Positions 1-8,063 of a DNA stretch of 35,455 bases are shown here, piece by piece; positions within the stretch are counted from its first letter, which is position 1, and the number at the start of each line of letters is the position of its first letter. Location of the stretch: NCBI GenBank assembly GCA_944392715.1, contig CALXXQ010000079.1:1-35455 (forward strand), written 5' to 3'. This DNA comes from an uncultured Brachyspira sp. GTDB taxonomy: Bacteria > Spirochaetota > Brachyspiria > Brachyspirales > Brachyspiraceae. The notes beneath the pieces were generated by a model, which did not search any database, was not told the origin of the DNA, and saw only the letters and a list, made by a program, of their open reading frames with translations. The translations under genes were made by a program, and so were the position numbers.

Positions 1-144
1 AAGATTAACTCCTTCCATAAAAGAAGTTTTTCCTACATTATTCTGTCCGCCTATTAAATTGACTCTTTTAAAACCATCAAATTCTAATTTTTTAAAGCAT
101 TTAAAATTTTCAAAAGATATATTTTTAACAAAATGATTTTCCAT
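1..144 (-). CDS. AAA/OLD-like P-loop ATPase, N-terminal fragment (cut by window edge)
   Basis: Only the first 48 codons are inside the window; the gene runs off the left edge. The start ATG is at 144 and is preceded on the minus strand by AGAGG as a ribosome binding site. The residues read as a typical start of an SMC/OLD-type ATPase: a short strand with FENFKCFKKLEF, then a Walker A loop GGQNNVGKTS at residues 32-41. This pattern is common in ATP-binding proteins of the AAA_15/AAA_21 and OLD groups, many of which serve in phage defence or DNA repair; the Walker B and any nuclease domain lie outside the window. It follows the BspA-repeat gene by 57 bp on the same strand, so it may be the last known gene of the restriction-modification operon. 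The fold is secure; a defence role is inference. Confidence 0.75.
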   Translation of the reverse strand, partial: MENHFVKNISFENFKCFKKLEFDGFKRVNLIGGQNNVGKTSFMEGVNL

Positions 145-201
145 TACAGCCTCTTAATATTGAAGAATATTATTGTTAATAATATACTAATTATTATATT
201 T

Positions 202-768
202 TTACAATAAAACAAAATCTTTAATATCATCATAATAAATATTTTCTAGCTTTTTTATGAAATCTTTATTTTTCTTGTAATTAGCCTTATCATTTTTTAA
301 TTCTATATAAAGCTCTTTTATATCAAGAGTTTCTAGCATTAACTGGAGTTTCTTTTTATAGTTTCTGCTTTTGCATTTATTATAAAATTTTAAAATAGTT
401 TTTATATGTTTGAAAGAATAAGCATTTTCAAAAATATTTTCAAAGCACTTAACATTATCAATATTCCAAGAAGTTAAATCACAGTTAAAATATTTTGTAT
501 TGCTAAACATCTCACTCATAGCAAGAACTTTAGACATATTCCAAGAACTTAAATCAGCATTGAAATATTCAGCATTTTTAAACATGCATCTCATATCAGT
601 TACATTATATACATTCCAAGTTTCTATACCATCAAAATTTTTTCTTTTACTATCTTCAAATAGATAAGACATATCGATTATATCGCTTGTATCTATATCA
701 GAAAGACTTATATTTTCATCTTTAACATAATCTAATAAACCGAATTTATATTTAGGCTTGTATTTCAT
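202..768 (-). CDS. BspA-like (DUF285) repeat protein without signal peptide
   Basis: 188 aa. Residues about 30-122 hold three copies of the BspA/DUF285 repeat (Pfam PF03382 type), visible as DMSYLF...NFDGIETWNVYNVTDM, then CMFKNAEYFNADLSSWNMSK, then EMFSNTKYFNCDLTSWNIDN. The C-terminal third is lysine-rich and predicted helical. BspA-type proteins are usually secreted and surface attached, but this one has no signal peptide, lipobox or membrane anchor, so it is probably cytoplasmic. It starts 5 bp after the methyltransferase stop codon, which suggests co-transcription and perhaps translational coupling with the restriction-modification genes. DUF285 proteins are often numerous in Brachyspira and Mycoplasma, so chance neighbourhood is possible. 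Function unknown; the repeat call is good. Confidence 0.8.
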   Translation of the reverse strand: MKYKPKYKFGLLDYVKDENISLSDIDTSDIIDMSYLFEDSKRKNFDGIETWNVYNVTDMRCMFKNAEYFNADLSSWNMSKVLAMSEMFSNTKYFNCDLTSWNIDNVKCFENIFENAYSFKHIKTILKFYNKCKSRNYKKKLQLMLETLDIKELYIELKNDKANYKKNKDFIKKLENIYYDDIKDFVLL

Positions 769-773
769 TAAAT

Positions 774-1997
774 TTATACCTTATCAATAATCTTTATAGG
801 AAGAAGTCTTTCTAATTCTGTTTTTGATATTTGAGTATTTCCTGTTATAAGACTAAGTACTTTTATATTATTTTTATCATTTAGAGCATTATAAATATAT
901 TCTAAACTATAATCTTTATTATAATTACTTAAAGGATATATAACATTTACATGATTTTCGCATACGAACTCTTTTTCTCTTACTATTGCAGACTTTATAT
1001 TTATATTTTTATGTGAGCCTGTTACCCTATTAACAGCTATAACATTATTTTTTATTATTAAATCTTTTGGAATATTTCTTATATACTGAAGTTTTCTTTT
1101 ATTAGGTATAAGTATTTTTCCATCAACTATATTAGATGAATATATAAGAGGTATAGCATTATTTTCATCATCAGTAAGATTTTCTTTATATTTATTCCAA
1201 GCAATGCTTCCTGTTTTTACTTCGTATCCTATTTCTTTTAAGCTTATAGTATCTTTATATGCTTTATTTAAAAATGCTTGACCCTCTGTAAATATGGTAA
1301 CCTCATTTTTTGAAAATATATATTTTTTATTTTTATGACTATTAGTTTTTTTGATTATTAAAAGCATGACCTTTTGATTAGCCATATAAAAATTATCAGA
1401 GCCCTCTACAATATGCAAATATTCAACACTGCCTATGTTCATTATATATTCTCTTAGCTTGCTGAAAAAAGCTCCATTATTCATAGAAGGAGGCACCACA
1501 TAAGCTAAATATCCTCCTTCTTCTAAAAGCTCTAAACCCAATTTTATAAATATAGAAAATATGTTAACTCTTCCGCTTATTATATCATTATGTTTTTTCT
1601 TTAATTCCTTATCAGGCTTAAACTCAAAATATGGAGGATTTCCTATAACATAATCATATTTAATAGATTTTTCACTATCAAGCTTCAAAGTATCTAAACA
1701 TTTTATATCAGCATTATTTATTAGTTTTTTTGATATAGCAACTAAAGTCTCATCAATATCAAAACCATACAATATAGGACTTTTAAAATATTCATTGCAA
1801 GACAAAAGAAACTCTCCACTACCGCATGCTGGATCAAGTATTTTTACCTTATCTTTTTTTTCTGAAATATATATTAATTGTTTTAAAAGTAAATCTCTTA
1901 TACTTTTAGGAGTGAAGTACTGCCCTAATTTTTTTCTTTTTTCTATATCCGTATTTTTAAGATAATCAAAACTTTCTTTTGTATACTCTTCTTGCAT
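774..1997 (-). CDS. Type II N6-adenine DNA methyltransferase (gamma class, TaqI-like)
   Basis: 407 aa. Motif X is QYFTP at residues 26-30, motif I (S-adenosylmethionine binding) is LDPACGSGEFLL at 54-65, the acidic residue of motif II is in GFDID near 80, and catalytic motif IV is NPPY at 120-123. This X-I-IV order with a C-terminal target-recognition region (about 250-400) is that of gamma-class adenine methyltransferases such as M.TaqI, and the length fits. It would methylate the exocyclic N6 of adenine in the same site cut by the endonuclease encoded immediately upstream (18 bp gap), protecting the host. The recognition sequence cannot be read from the protein. The gene order is endonuclease first, then methyltransferase, with no separate controller gene seen. 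Confidence 0.92.
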   Translation of the reverse strand: MQEEYTKESFDYLKNTDIEKRKKLGQYFTPKSIRDLLLKQLIYISEKKDKVKILDPACGSGEFLLSCNEYFKSPILYGFDIDETLVAISKKLINNADIKCLDTLKLDSEKSIKYDYVIGNPPYFEFKPDKELKKKHNDIISGRVNIFSIFIKLGLELLEEGGYLAYVVPPSMNNGAFFSKLREYIMNIGSVEYLHIVEGSDNFYMANQKVMLLIIKKTNSHKNKKYIFSKNEVTIFTEGQAFLNKAYKDTISLKEIGYEVKTGSIAWNKYKENLTDDENNAIPLIYSSNIVDGKILIPNKRKLQYIRNIPKDLIIKNNVIAVNRVTGSHKNINIKSAIVREKEFVCENHVNVIYPLSNYNKDYSLEYIYNALNDKNNIKVLSLITGNTQISKTELERLLPIKIIDKV

Positions 1998-2015
1998 ATA
2001 TCTCTCTTATAATCT

Positions 2016-2726
2016 TTACAAACTATTACAAAACTCAATTACATTTTCTTCGCATTTTACTCTATCCTCATGTAGGAAATAATCTATTCTAGCTTCTTTA
2101 TTTATAGTCTTATTCTGCTCATAAGCTCGTCTAACATAAACATTAAATCCTCTATCAAATTTATATGCAAATAAATTATTCTTGCTTTCTTTTTTCATTT
2201 TATTTTTAAAATTATCTTCAAGTTTTTTTATCTCTTCAAAGAATTTTATTAATTCATTTCTTTCATTCATAGGAAGCACATCATCTCCTATAAAGAAAGT
2301 AACATCTCCCCTGCCATAAGAACCAAATATATAAATAGCATTCGATTTAGGTAAATTGCTATTCCACATAGGACTAGAAGATTTTCCGCTGCTGTATTTT
2401 ATTTCTATAGCTATAATTTTTTTTACTGTAAAGATTAGAAAGTCTGGAAAATTCTGACTTCCATAAGGCTGACATATAAAGCAATTCTCCATACTTTTAT
2501 CTTCTAAAGCATAAGTATTATCAATCACTTTATCAGAACTTTTATCCAAAATATCATTTTTTATAGATGAAAGTATATTTTTAATTTCTTTATCAGAAGA
2601 CATTCTCCTATTAAAGCCATACTTTTTTAAAGAGGCTTCAAATCTGTCCTCAAATTCATTTCCCTCTTTACTTTTAAGCCATTCTTTTTTATTTTTCTGT
2701 ATATCTATAAAAATATCACTAAGCAT
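2016..2726 (-). CDS. Type II restriction endonuclease, PD-(D/E)XK fold
   Basis: 236 aa. The catalytic signature is PDFLIF at residues 94-99 followed by AIEIK at 106-110, that is D95-x12-E108-x-K110, the classical PD-(D/E)XK nuclease core with the hydrophobic strand between. A further conserved-looking block SSGKSSSPMWNSNLP follows the core and probably contributes to the active-site region or DNA contacts. It lies directly upstream of the adenine methyltransferase gene and runs in the same direction, which is the main support for calling it the cognate endonuclease. The start ATG at 2726 has no Shine-Dalgarno sequence and falls at the predicted transcription start. I do not recognise the specificity family. 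Confidence 0.8.
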   Translation of the reverse strand: MLSDIFIDIQKNKKEWLKSKEGNEFEDRFEASLKKYGFNRRMSSDKEIKNILSSIKNDILDKSSDKVIDNTYALEDKSMENCFICQPYGSQNFPDFLIFTVKKIIAIEIKYSSGKSSSPMWNSNLPKSNAIYIFGSYGRGDVTFFIGDDVLPMNERNELIKFFEEIKKLEDNFKNKMKKESKNNLFAYKFDRGFNVYVRRAYEQNKTINKEARIDYFLHEDRVKCEENVIEFCNSL

Positions 2727-2727
2727 T

Positions 2728-2761
2728 TTGACAATATATATAAAAAGCTATTTATTGTCAA
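2728..2761 (-). promoter_or_regulatory. Promoter of the restriction-modification operon inside a 9-bp inverted repeat
   Basis: On the minus strand, TTGACA (2761-2756) and TATATT (2738-2733) are 17 bp apart. The perfect inverted repeat TTGACAATA / TATTGTCAA (2753-2761 and 2728-2736) contains the -35 element in one arm and overlaps the -10 in the other. The predicted start of transcription is about 2726, the A of the endonuclease ATG, so the message would be leaderless. The palindrome could be an operator for a repressor or activator. Confidence 0.5.
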
Positions 2762-2879
2762 GCTAATAAAAAAAATATCTCATGAAATAATTTTATATTT
2801 ATATTATACATACTATACAATACAAGAATATTAAAAATAAAAATAATAAAATAAAAATTTAAATAATGTACAAAGCAGC

Positions 2880-2907
2880 TTGAATAAGAATGCTTTTTAT
2901 ATACTAT
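2880..2907 (+). promoter_or_regulatory. Promoter of the aldehyde dehydrogenase / DUF779 genes
   Basis: TTGAAT (2880-2885), a 16-bp spacer, TACTAT (2902-2907). It is followed by a Shine-Dalgarno GGAG at 2932-2935, nine bases before the ATG at 2945. The 16-bp spacing matches most other promoters read in this window. Confidence 0.5.
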
Positions 2908-2944
2908 TAGTTATATAAATAATAATAATTCGGAGTCTATAAAG

Positions 2945-4453
2945 ATGAGCAAATATAAAGAGTTTTCAAATGTATTTAAAAAACAATATGAGAATTACAT
3001 AGGAGGAGAATGGGTAGCACCTAAAAGCGGCAAATATATTGATAATATCAGCCCTATAAATGGCGTAGTAATCAATAAAGTACCTTTGTCTAATGATGAA
3101 GATATAGATTTTGCTCTTGATGCGGCTCATGCTGCAAAAGATACTTGGGCTAAAACATCTCCTACAGAAAGAGCTAATATTCTAATAAAAATAGCTGAGA
3201 GAATAGAAGAGAATTTAGAATTATTAGCATATGCTGAAACTTGGATAATGGAAAACCTATAAGAGAAACTTTAAATGCAGATATACCATTATCAGCAGAT
3301 CATTTCAGATATTTTGCAAGTGCTATAAGAACACAGGAAGGAACTATAAGCGAAATAGATGATGATACTATAGCATATCATTTTCATGAGCCATTGGGAG
3401 TGGTAGGACAAATTATACCTTGGAATTTCCCTTTACTTATGGCTGCTTGGAAAATAGCACCTGCAATGGCTGCTGGAAACTGTATAGTATTAAAACCTGC
3501 AAGCCCTACTCCTGCAAGTATACTTGTACTTATGGAAGTTATAGGAGATTTGATACCTAAGGGAGTATTAAATGTTGTTAATGGAAGCGGAGGAAAAATA
3601 GGTAAAAAATTAGCAACTAGCCCTAAAATTTCTAAAGTAGCATTCACAGGATCAACAAGCGTTGGAAGACAAATAATGCAATTTGCTACTGAAAATATTA
3701 TACCTGTAACATTAGAATTGGGAGGAAAATCTCCTAATATATTCTTTGAAGATATTATGGATGCTGATGATGACTTTTTAGATAAAGCTGTTGAAGGACT
3801 TGTTTTATTTGCATTCAATCAGGGAGAAGTTTGTACTTGTCCGTCCAGAGCATTAATACATGAAAAGATATACGATAAATTTATGGCTAGAGTTTTAGAA
3901 AGAGTAAAAGCTATAAAAATAGGAAATCCTCTTGATATTGATACTATGATGGGAGCACAGGCAAGCGAGGATCAAATTAACAAAATCACGGAATATTTAA
4001 AAATAGGAAAAGAAGAAGGTGCTGAAGTTTTAATCGGAGGAGAAAGAAATATATTAGAAGGTGAATTGGCTAATGGATTTTATGTACAGCCTACAATATT
4101 CAAAGGCAATAATAGCATGAGAATTTTTAGAGAAGAAATATTCGGACCTGTTCTATCTGTAACTACATTCAAAACTGATGAAGAGGCTTTAGAAATAGCT
4201 AATGATAACTATGTATGGACTTGGTGCTGGTGTTTGGACTCGTAATATAAATAAAGCATATCGTTTTGGAAGAGGTATTAAAGCTGGAAGAGTTTGGACT
4301 AATTGTTATCATGCCTATCCTGCTCATGCTGCATTCGGAGGATACAAGCAGTCAGGAATAGGAAGAGAAACTCATAAAATGATGCTTGATCATTATCAGC
4401 AGACAAAAAATATTTTAGTAAGCTATTCTCCTAAAAAATTGGGTTTCTTTTAA
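2945..4453 (+). pseudogene. aldB: AldB-type NAD(P)-dependent aldehyde dehydrogenase, broken by two compensating frameshifts
   Basis: Three overlapping reading frames together cover a full aldehyde dehydrogenase of about 502 aa. The first piece (2945-3262) ends just after AYAET; one base is missing near 3244-3246 (TTGG where TGG GAT is expected). The middle piece (about 3241-4208) carries the Rossmann motif FTGSTSVG, the catalytic Glu in LELGGKSPN, and the catalytic Cys of [12 protein letters not shown] (codon 3832-3834). One extra A near 4207-4210 (GATAACTATG where GATACTATG is expected) returns to the first frame, and the last piece (to 4453) reads [12 protein letters not shown] onwards. The [14 protein letters not shown] signature and the adjacent DUF779 gene match acetaldehyde-oxidising AldB/ExaC-type enzymes. 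No other decay is visible, so this is either a very recent pseudogene or sequence error at two places. Confidence 0.85.
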
Positions 4454-4477
4454 TATCTATCAATAATCAAAATGTAA

Positions 4478-4503
4478 GGGATTGCATTATCAAATGCAAT
4501 CCC
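4478..4503. repeat. Perfect 10-bp hairpin between aldehyde dehydrogenase and DUF779 genes
   Basis: GGGATTGCAT, loop TATCAA, ATGCAATCCC. It is the most GC-rich palindrome near here. It starts 24 bp after the dehydrogenase stop and ends 19 bp before the DUF779 start. There is no T-run after it on the plus strand, so it is not a standard terminator for the upstream gene. It may stabilise or process the bicistronic message, or be an operator. Confidence 0.6.
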
Positions 4504-4522
4504 AAAATTATGAGTGTAATTT

Positions 4523-4858
4523 ATGAATAATGAAATTAAAATTATAGCAGATGATGCTGCAATACAATTAATTAAAGAAGTAAAAGAAGAGAACGGAAAT
4601 ATAATATTTCATATATCATGCGGATGCTGCGATGGTACTATGCTTTTATGCAGTGAGGAAAAAGATTTTAAAATTGGTGAAAATGATATTTTTCTTGGTG
4701 AAATAGAGAATACAAAAATATATACTCATCAAAATAATTATGATAATTTTAAAAATCATACTATTTATATAAAAGCTCTTAAAGGAAATGGAAGCGAATT
4801 TTCATTAGAATATGGAAGCGGTAAAAAATTTGTATTAGAATCTGAAATAAATAAGTAA
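4523..4858 (+). CDS. DUF779 family protein, partner of AldB-type aldehyde dehydrogenase
   Basis: 111 aa. The cysteine cluster HISCGCCDGTMLLC near residues 31-44 is the hallmark of the DUF779 family (PF05610 type). This family is commonly encoded next to AldB/ExaC-type acetaldehyde dehydrogenases, exactly as seen here, and has been suspected to help their activity or metal/redox handling; its biochemical role is not settled. It is intact although the adjacent dehydrogenase frame is broken, which argues that the dehydrogenase lesion is recent or an artefact. The Shine-Dalgarno is weak, and a hairpin lies 19 bp upstream of the start. Family call firm, function open. Confidence 0.85.
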   Translation: MNNEIKIIADDAAIQLIKEVKEENGNIIFHISCGCCDGTMLLCSEEKDFKIGENDIFLGEIENTKIYTHQNNYDNFKNHTIYIKALKGNGSEFSLEYGSGKKFVLESEINK

Positions 4859-4873
4859 ATAAAAAACTGAAAA

Positions 4874-5392
4874 TTATATTAATTGTTTCCATAGCCAAAT
4901 ATCAGGCTTCCCTATACCATTTGCATTAGGAAATATACCTACTATTTTATATCCGTTTTTCTGATAGAATTCATATGGATGATTATCAATATTTTTTATA
5001 TTATTAAATATATATGATATATCAGAATTATTAAAATCAAATTGATGTAAATTAGTCTTAAAATATTCATCATCTGATCCAAGCATAATATTCAATGCAT
5101 TTTTTAATTTAGCCTCTCTTTCAATTTCTTTTAATATCTTAGAACCTACACCCATACTTCTATATCCAGCCTTAACTATTAAAGGATGAAGTTCAAAAGT
5201 TATGTTTGAATACATTTCTAAAAGTCCTGCATATCCTATTAATATATTATTTTCTATATATCCTAAAGAAATAAAAGACTTATTAATCAACTCGATTGTA
5301 TCATCTACACTATAAAAACCGTTAAAAGCATCTGTTATCATCATTGATATATCTTGAGCATAGTCCATATTTTCTTTGATATTTATAAACAT
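4874..5392 (-). CDS. GNAT acetyltransferase, AAC(6')-like
   Basis: 172 aa from the ATG at 5392, chosen because AAAGGAC lies about 9-12 bases upstream. A longer frame from 5515 would add a hydrophobic stretch but overlaps the divergent lipoprotein gene. The acetyl-CoA loop is RSMGVGS, typical of the GNAT fold. The C-terminal part has HPYEFYQKNGYKIVG followed by PNANGIGKPDIWLWK; the PxANGxxKPDIW block is characteristic of aminoglycoside 6'-N-acetyltransferases of the AAC(6')-I type. Such enzymes acetylate the 6'-amino group of aminoglycosides, but chromosomal relatives may have other amine substrates. It converges with DUF779 (16-bp gap) without a visible terminator. GNAT certain, resistance role only suggested. 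Confidence 0.78.
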   Translation of the reverse strand: MFINIKENMDYAQDISMMITDAFNGFYSVDDTIELINKSFISLGYIENNILIGYAGLLEMYSNITFELHPLIVKAGYRSMGVGSKILKEIEREAKLKNALNIMLGSDDEYFKTNLHQFDFNNSDISYIFNNIKNIDNHPYEFYQKNGYKIVGIFPNANGIGKPDIWLWKQLI

Positions 5393-5480
5393 AAATAAAA
5401 GTCCTTTTTTCATATATTGACTGTTATAATCATTAAATATATAATCTGTAAAATATTTATCAATAATAAAAATAAAAATT

Positions 5481-7298
5481 ATGAATAGAATCATTGTAAT
5501 AATATCTTTAAGCATACTATTAGCAACCTCATGTCAAACTTTAAATATTATTATACCAAATAGTTTGAGAAGAATGCTTGTTAAAAGTATTGATGAAGAC
5601 AGAAGTAAAAATCCGCTTTACAGAGAATTTAGAGCGGCATGGATATCTACAGTTGCAAATATAGATTGGCCGCTAAGCGGTAAAAGTGAATCAGAACAAA
5701 AAAAATCTATTTTAAAACATTTAGATACATTATATCAAAATAATTTTAATGCATTATTCATACAAGTAAAACCTGATGCTGGAGTAATATTCAAATCTGA
5801 AATAAATCCTACTACAAGATATTTTTTTGGATCAAAATCGAGTGATGAAAAAGATGATTATCCTTTTAAAACTGATATGCTTGAATTTATAATTGAAGAA
5901 GCTCATAATAGAAATTTAGAAGTTCATGCTTGGTTTAATCCTTATAGAATGTCTTTAACTTATGATAAAACTAAAAGTTATAAAGAGCAATTTTCCAAAA
6001 AAAATTTTATTCATACATATGTTTCTAATAATCTTAAGCCCATATATTGGTATGATAACAGACTTTATTTAGATCCAGGCGAACCTATAAGTGCAAAATA
6101 TATAACAGATTCAGTTATAGAAGTTGTTGAAAATTATGATATAGACGGAATACATTTTGATGATTATTTTTATCAGAATGCTGCCAGAGGAAAAACTTAT
6201 AAAGATTGGCCTGATGAAATAAGTGCTGAAAAATACGGATCTAAAAGAGGATATGATATTACTAATAAATCTGATGATGATTATGGATCTAATGGACTTT
6301 ATGCTTGGAGAAGAGATAATATAAATAGATTAGTAAGCAGCTTATACAGAGAAATAAAATCAAGAAAACCATATGTTAAATGGACTATTTCACCTGCTGG
6401 AGTTTGGAGAAATAAAGAAAAATTGGCAGAATATGCAGGAAATATATATGGAAGTGATACAAGATCATATAACCCTAATTTTGATGCTTTGCATGCTGAT
6501 GTTCTTTTATGGATGCTAAACGGAGAAAAAACATCTAGTTTAAATAATGCAACAATAAAAGATGGATTAAATAGAATGTATATTGATGCTTTAATACCGC
6601 AAGTATATTGGTCTTCTCAGCATAAAACTGCTCCTTTTGATACAATAGTCAAATGGTGGGTTAATGAAGCAAAAAAATCCAATAATGAAAAACTTGCTGA
6701 TATATATATAGGACATGCTTTATATAGAATGGGAAGTGCTACAAATATAGAGCCTTGGCATGATATTGATTTGATGTCAAAGCAAATAGATTATATAAGA
6801 AATGTTGGAAAAGGATATATTAAAGGATCTGCATTTTTCACAATGCATAATATGTATAGAAGAGATAGAGATACAGGAAATTTTGGTAATGAAGCTATAA
6901 AATATATAAAAGAAAATAATTATATATTCAAAGCAATAGTACCTACAATGAACACTATGAGAAATATTAATAAGCCTCCTTTAAAATTAGAAAATCCTAC
7001 TGTTAGAAAAGTTTTCGGAGCAATTGAAATAACATTCACTGATCCTAATGAATACAAATTAGATAAATACGGACATCTTCTTCCCTCATATTCTTCATAT
7101 TATGCTATATATAGAGAAACAGTAGGTGAAGCAGGAATAGAATTAATAGATAAAATAAGAAGAACAAATTTTAATATAAATTCAAAAATAACATATAGAG
7201 ATAGAACCATAAATTCAAAACAAACATATATATATTATGTTACAGCTTTAGATAGAATACATAATGAAAGCGAATATCTTAAAATAATAAATGATTGA
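5481..7298 (+). CDS. GHL10/YngK-type glycoside hydrolase-like lipoprotein
   Basis: 605 aa. The N-terminus is a lipoprotein signal peptide with lipobox LLATSC (Cys18), so the mature protein should be membrane anchored. From about residue 48, REFRAAWISTVANIDWP opens a GHL10 (former DUF187, YngK-like) TIM-barrel domain of about 350 residues. Characteristic parts are FIQVKPDAG, EVHAWFNPYRMS, DGIHFDDYFY (probable active-site Asp pair) and ALIPQVYWS. The C-terminal about 110 residues look like a fibronectin type III-like beta domain ending in TYIYYVTALDRIHNES. Family members are thought to act on peptidoglycan-type or other envelope glycans; here the substrate is unknown. The next gene overlaps its stop by 8 bases, so they are co-translated. 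Confidence 0.88.
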   Translation: MNRIIVIISLSILLATSCQTLNIIIPNSLRRMLVKSIDEDRSKNPLYREFRAAWISTVANIDWPLSGKSESEQKKSILKHLDTLYQNNFNALFIQVKPDAGVIFKSEINPTTRYFFGSKSSDEKDDYPFKTDMLEFIIEEAHNRNLEVHAWFNPYRMSLTYDKTKSYKEQFSKKNFIHTYVSNNLKPIYWYDNRLYLDPGEPISAKYITDSVIEVVENYDIDGIHFDDYFYQNAARGKTYKDWPDEISAEKYGSKRGYDITNKSDDDYGSNGLYAWRRDNINRLVSSLYREIKSRKPYVKWTISPAGVWRNKEKLAEYAGNIYGSDTRSYNPNFDALHADVLLWMLNGEKTSSLNNATIKDGLNRMYIDALIPQVYWSSQHKTAPFDTIVKWWVNEAKKSNNEKLADIYIGHALYRMGSATNIEPWHDIDLMSKQIDYIRNVGKGYIKGSAFFTMHNMYRRDRDTGNFGNEAIKYIKENNYIFKAIVPTMNTMRNINKPPLKLENPTVRKVFGAIEITFTDPNEYKLDKYGHLLPSYSSYYAIYRETVGEAGIELIDKIRRTNFNINSKITYRDRTINSKQTYIYYVTALDRIHNESEYLKIIND

Positions 7299-8007
7299 CA
7301 AATATAATCTAATCAATATACTTATATATATGATATTAGAAAATTTATACTATAGTGATTATTATAAAAATCATTGGGATAAATATGGAATCTTATTCTC
7401 AGATAATAATTTTGAAAGCGAAAAAAAAACTATACTAAATGATAATTATTATATAATTCATAAAAAATATTCGGCAAATATTCATAATAAAGATATTATA
7501 GGATATGATAGAAGTATATATAATATATCTGATGACAAAATTATTTATAATTATAAAAGCGATGATGCTAGAATGATGAAAATTATTAAGAAAAATAATA
7601 TAGAATATTTTATTTTTAATAAAGATTTATCTGGTTTTTCTATACTAAATCTAAATAATAAAAATGAAGAGTTCAATTTTTATAATAATAATTTTATAGA
7701 TTCAAATGGTATTATAGTTTTTATGGATAGTGAATATTCAAATAATAAAATACTTTTTTATATTTTTTACCTATTAAAAGAAGATAATGGAACGTTTAAA
7801 AGGGTATTTGATTATTTATTATTTGATTTATCTAAAATGGAATTAAATAATTATATACATTTTATAGATATAAGAAAATTAGTATTGGATGTGTATAATT
7901 ATAATTTATATTTAATTTATAAAGCATATTTTAAAGATAACGATATTATAGTTGAAGATTTACTTAATAAAGAAAAATTCATATTAAAAATAGATAATTT
8001 TTATTAA
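7291..8007 (+). CDS. Hypothetical protein, coupled to GHL10 lipoprotein gene
   Basis: 238 aa, extremely rich in Asn, Ile, Tyr, Asp and Lys. No signal peptide, lipobox or clear membrane segment; the first 20 residues are mildly hydrophobic (LINILIYMILENLYY). The body alternates short hydrophobic strands with charged turns, suggesting a beta-rich fold such as a propeller or sandwich. I do not recognise a family. The start ATG lies within the last codons of the preceding lipoprotein gene, so translation is probably coupled, and it is followed by the promoter of the CNB gene array. Composition is close to that of the CNB array and not clearly foreign. Confidence 0.6.
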   Translation: MIDKYNLINILIYMILENLYYSDYYKNHWDKYGILFSDNNFESEKKTILNDNYYIIHKKYSANIHNKDIIGYDRSIYNISDDKIIYNYKSDDARMMKIIKKNNIEYFIFNKDLSGFSILNLNNKNEEFNFYNNNFIDSNGIIVFMDSEYSNNKILFYIFYLLKEDNGTFKRVFDYLLFDLSKMELNNYIHFIDIRKLVLDVYNYNLYLIYKAYFKDNDIIVEDLLNKEKFILKIDNFY

Positions 8008-8035
8008 TTGCTATATAAAAATTATAAGCTATAAT
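8008..8035 (+). promoter_or_regulatory. Promoter of CNB paralogue 1
   Basis: TTGCTA (8008-8013), 16-bp spacer, TATAAT (8030-8035), immediately after the stop codon of the preceding gene at 8007. A strong Shine-Dalgarno GGGAG (8051-8055) precedes the ATG at 8064. Confidence 0.55.
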
Positions 8036-8063
8036 ATGGCTATAAAATTTGGGAGAAATATTT

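Noticed and set aside
1..2761. Genomic island boundary with attachment sites around the restriction genes
   Set aside because: No integrase, tRNA or flanking direct repeat was seen, and base composition looks like the rest; the left side is outside the window.
3384..3818. Open frame on the minus strand opposite the aldehyde dehydrogenase
   Set aside because: It is antisense to the conserved catalytic part of the dehydrogenase and has no Shine-Dalgarno or recognisable protein features.
5393..5515. Longer N-terminus for the GNAT gene, with a hydrophobic segment
   Set aside because: It would overlap the start of the divergent lipoprotein gene, GNAT proteins do not need it, and a good Shine-Dalgarno sits before the ATG at 5392.
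8049..8063. TTG start adding five residues to CNB paralogue 1
   Set aside because: The GGGAG that would serve as ribosome binding site lies inside this extension and is correctly placed for the ATG at 8064.
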